Below are positions 5,932-8,192 of a stretch of DNA of 8,192 nt, piece after piece. The DNA comes from CAMQVM01 sp044433365 (GTDB lineage Bacteria; Bacteroidota; Bacteroidia; Bacteroidales; Rikenellaceae): contig JAWXTR010000116.1 of the NCBI GenBank assembly GCA_044433365.1, positions 1 to 8,192 of the forward strand, read 5' to 3'. The notes beneath the pieces were generated by a model. It did not search any database and was not told the origin of the DNA. It saw only the letters and a list, made by a program, of their open reading frames with translations. The translations under genes and the position numbers were made by a program. Numbering within the stretch: position 1 is the first letter of the stretch; every line of letters starts with the position of its first letter.

Positions 5932-7959
5932 TTATAAGTTGCATGCCATTAAATCGTCGTAAATTTGAATTACAAAGCTATCACTATAGCCACTAGAGCG
6001 TACAGCAATTCGGTTTGATCCTCTATTTAAGGCGACGTTACTCCACTCAATAGTGCCTAAACTAGCTGATTTTGTGCCTATTTCAACACCATTTACAAAT
6101 AGTGTAGCATCTTGTAGGTTTGTGTACACTTTTAAATTCTGTTTCAATCCCACTCTGTTGTTGTATATCTTGTTTGCAATATGTATAAACATATCATTTT
6201 TATTCCAATTAGCTTTATAGAAGTAGAAAGCATCTTTTTTACGAGTTCTATCGTAGCTTACAAGTCCCATTTGGTTTATACCACCTGTAGAGCTATCATT
6301 GCTCGAATATTCAAACATTGAACTAATATAACTACCCCAAAAATTTGACGAATTACGAATTACTTTATAATAACTTTCGTGAAATAGTGATTGTGAGTTC
6401 TGAGGATAACCATAAATATTGCTCTCTTTTCTAATTACACCTAAATTTTCGTTCTCTTTCGATGGTTTAGTTCTGAAATCAGCTGGAATACCATATTCGG
6501 CAATTGCTCCTTTTAATTCACGATAATTGCTTTTAATTTGGTTTACCCAAACTGAAAAGTCTGTTACAATTCCTTGATTCCAACCATAATAAATAGGCCA
6601 TGTGATGGCGTCTGTAATTTTATTTATCGCTCCATCTCCTACGCTTGAAGCAACAGTAATTCTGTCTGCCCATTCACGTTTTGCGATGGTGTTAAGCTCA
6701 GAAATATAGCTTATAGGGCTATCACCAGTGGTAGAAATTTCGTTAAAAATACCTAAAAAACAGATAGAAGGGTGGTTGTAGTGTTGATATACTAACTCCA
6801 TTAGCTGCCTCTCTCCGTTATCTCGAAGTGCGTAGTTATCAGCAAATCCCTTTCCCTCAAAAGCCATATCTGAGGCAAAAGGTAGGTCTATCCATGCAAT
6901 AATCCCCTCTTTGTCGAATAAATCATAAGCGTAAGAAGAGAGTGCACTACTATTAGAGCGGACAGAATTTGCACCCATCTCAAGAATTAAATCAGTATCA
7001 ATTATAAAATCTTGGTTGCTATAAGCAGAGGCAGATAAATCGTTGTCTTGAACCATATTCACGCCACGGAGCATTATTGTATCTCCATTTAACAGAAATT
7101 GATTGCTAGCATCAATCTCAACCTTACGAACACCAAATTTTGTAGTAACGGAGTCGGTTGCAATGTTAGAGACAATAGTTTTAACAGATATATCATATAA
7201 GAATGGATCACTTTTACCTCTCCAAAGACGAGGATAATCCAAATTCAGACTCATTATCGCCTTTGCCTCTCCTCTGCTATCGAGCTTGATATTTCTAAAA
7301 TTAGATGTAGATACGACATCGTCACTACTTATCTCAACTTCAACACCAACTAATGAGGATGGAGTACCATTTAGCATTACTGTTGCCTCTATTTCTGCTG
7401 CACTATCTGTTAGGTTTTTGGTCTTTACAAATACCCCCTCAGACCCATAATAGTCTAAAGAAATATGCTCTTTTTCGGTTACAATAAGCTCAACATCTGA
7501 ATAGATACCTCCAAAAATTTTGTTTTCACTTAAAAAAGGCATTACATCAAGCCTTTGACTATTAGAAACTACAACCATTATCGAATTGTAAGCACCACTA
7601 TTGATAAAAGGTGTAACATTCACATTAAAAGCTGTATAAGCCCCTTTGTGTTCATAAGCAAATTTGCCATTTATATAGACTGCTGCAACTGAACTCACAC
7701 CATGGAAACGCAGATATAAATCTTTACTATTAAAACGAACTGGAGCCTTAAACTCTTTAATATAGTAGGCTGTATTTTGATTTTGTATATTAATGTTTCC
7801 GTTTTTCTGCCATATATGAGGAAGCGAAACTATCTCTCCCTTATTAATTTCATTGAAATTTGTAGTAAAGTTCCATCCATAATTAAAGTTTATCACCTCA
7901 CGAGCCATAGCTGAAAGAGATAATACCGAAAAAAGTAGCGATAATAATATATTTTTCAT
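5932..7959 (-). CDS. Exported GH2 glycoside hydrolase (beta-galactosidase-like)
   Basis: A 675-aa retaining glycoside hydrolase of family GH2. The order is: signal peptide 1-19 (cut after AMA); sugar-binding jelly-roll about 22-160 (AYYIKEF, YINGKFAYEHKGAYTAF, IFGGIYSDVEL); Ig-like domain about 165-280 ending in TKFGVRKVEID; TIM barrel about 285-560; and a C-terminal Ig-like domain about 605-668 (ATLFVNGVEIGTK) like those of many Bacteroidota GH2 enzymes. The acid/base is Glu407 in GIFNEIS and the nucleophile Glu488 in AIAEYGI. Two positions that are usually histidine, in the GVNRH and RxSHYP motifs, here read GVNMV (299-303) and RSNSS (334-338), so substrate specificity is uncertain. A beta-galactosidase role is inferred from the family and its GH95 neighbour; other GH2 activities are possible. 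The start is an ATG. It is the first gene of the probable operon, with a promoter at 8055-8085. Confidence 0.92.
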   Translation of the reverse strand: MKNILLSLLFSVLSLSAMAREVINFNYGWNFTTNFNEINKGEIVSLPHIWQKNGNINIQNQNTAYYIKEFKAPVRFNSKDLYLRFHGVSSVAAVYINGKFAYEHKGAYTAFNVNVTPFINSGAYNSIMVVVSNSQRLDVMPFLSENKIFGGIYSDVELIVTEKEHISLDYYGSEGVFVKTKNLTDSAAEIEATVMLNGTPSSLVGVEVEISSDDVVSTSNFRNIKLDSRGEAKAIMSLNLDYPRLWRGKSDPFLYDISVKTIVSNIATDSVTTKFGVRKVEIDASNQFLLNGDTIMLRGVNMVQDNDLSASAYSNQDFIIDTDLILEMGANSVRSNSSALSSYAYDLFDKEGIIAWIDLPFASDMAFEGKGFADNYALRDNGERQLMELVYQHYNHPSICFLGIFNEISTTGDSPISYISELNTIAKREWADRITVASSVGDGAINKITDAITWPIYYGWNQGIVTDFSVWVNQIKSNYRELKGAIAEYGIPADFRTKPSKENENLGVIRKESNIYGYPQNSQSLFHESYYKVIRNSSNFWGSYISSMFEYSSNDSSTGGINQMGLVSYDRTRKKDAFYFYKANWNKNDMFIHIANKIYNNRVGLKQNLKVYTNLQDATLFVNGVEIGTKSASLGTIEWSNVALNRGSNRIAVRSSGYSDSFVIQIYDDLMACNL

Positions 7960-7985
7960 AGTAATGGTAATTATTGTTATATTAC

Positions 7986-8026
7986 GTGAAGTTCTAATCT
8001 TTAAAATCCAGCATTTAGAACTTCAC
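7986..8026. repeat. 12-bp hairpin in the GH2 leader, containing intergenic motif copy D
   Basis: GTGAAGTTCTAA at 7986-7997 pairs perfectly with TTAGAACTTCAC at 8015-8026 around a 17-nt loop. The segment 8001-8026 matches the reverse complement of copy B at 21 of 26 bases. It lies between the predicted promoter and the GH2 start, so it would fold in the 5' leader. No T-run follows on the minus strand, so it is probably not a simple terminator. It could affect mRNA stability or bind a regulator, or be only a repeat remnant. Confidence 0.65.
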
Positions 8027-8054
8027 TTATATGTGATTAAATACACATTCTCTG

Positions 8055-8085
8055 CAAAAATATATAATTTTTTGAAAATTTCCAA
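8055..8085 (-). promoter_or_regulatory. Bacteroidota-type promoter for the GH2-GH95 operon
   Basis: On the minus strand a -33 TTG (8085-8083) is separated by 20 nt from TATTTTTG (8062-8055), a full match to the Bacteroidota -7 consensus TAnnTTTG with the usual spacing. Transcription should begin near 8048, giving a leader of about 90 nt before the GH2 ATG. The promoter lies 12 bp inside the right inverted-repeat arm, so it would move with its genes if the segment inverted. Confidence 0.65.
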
Positions 8086-8097
8086 TCTTAACCTATC

Positions 8098-8192
8098 TAA
8101 GTAGGGTAAAATAATTATTGGTGTATTTTTAATAGTGCTATTGGAGATGAGATTTTTTGCTATTGAATCGAAAATATAGTGGTTCTATATTG
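8098..8192. repeat. Right arm of the perfect inverted repeat
   Basis: This is the exact reverse complement of 23-117. It runs to the last base of the window, so its true outer end is unknown and 95 bp is a minimum length. It contains the same short dyads as the left arm. No coding sequence and no TAnnTTTG promoter element were found in it. It starts just upstream of the -33 element of the hydrolase operon. Confidence 0.95.

Noticed and set aside
23..8192. Calling the bracketed block a transposon
   Set aside because: There is no transposase, integrase or target-site duplication in view, and the cargo consists of ordinary metabolic and transport genes; only the inverted repeat itself is supported.

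Overview
This AT-rich window most likely comes from a Bacteroidota (Bacteroidales-type, gut or host-associated) chromosome. The signs are a Bacteroidota-style promoter (TTG, 20-nt spacer, TATTTTTG) in front of the first gene, weak Shine-Dalgarno signals, and exported glycan-degrading enzymes (GH2 and GH95), one of them a lipoprotein. There is no rRNA or marker gene, so a genus cannot be named.

All four genes lie on the minus strand. In transcription order (right to left) they are: an exported GH2 glycoside hydrolase of the beta-galactosidase type (7959-5932); a GH95 alpha-L-fucosidase/alpha-L-galactosidase lipoprotein (5864-3384); a DcaP-like outer-membrane porin (3260-1971); and the Na+/H+ antiporter NhaA (1517-144). 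GH2 and GH95 are 67 bp apart with no clear terminator between them and probably form one transcript from the promoter at 8055-8085. A hairpin terminator at 3330-3367 closes that unit. The porin has its own terminator region (1864-1892), and a second strong hairpin (1690-1729) isolates nhaA. The two hydrolases would fit stepwise removal of an alpha-linked L-fucose or L-galactose cap followed by a beta-linked sugar, as on fucosylated host glycans or xyloglucan side chains. No SusC/SusD pair is visible here.

The most unusual feature is not a gene. A perfect inverted repeat of at least 95 bp (23-117 and 8098-8192) brackets the whole four-gene block, and the right copy runs to the last base of the window. 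It could be a dispersed intergenic repeat, an invertible 8-kb segment, the termini of an element, or an assembly foldback. A second recurring intergenic motif (about 26 bp, cores TTAAAATCCA and TTTAGAAGTTC) appears in several gaps, including the leaders of the GH2 gene and nhaA. The 453-bp gap between nhaA and the porin gene holds only non-coding structure: two copies of this motif, an A/T hairpin terminator, a small dyad and a GC-rich hairpin cluster.
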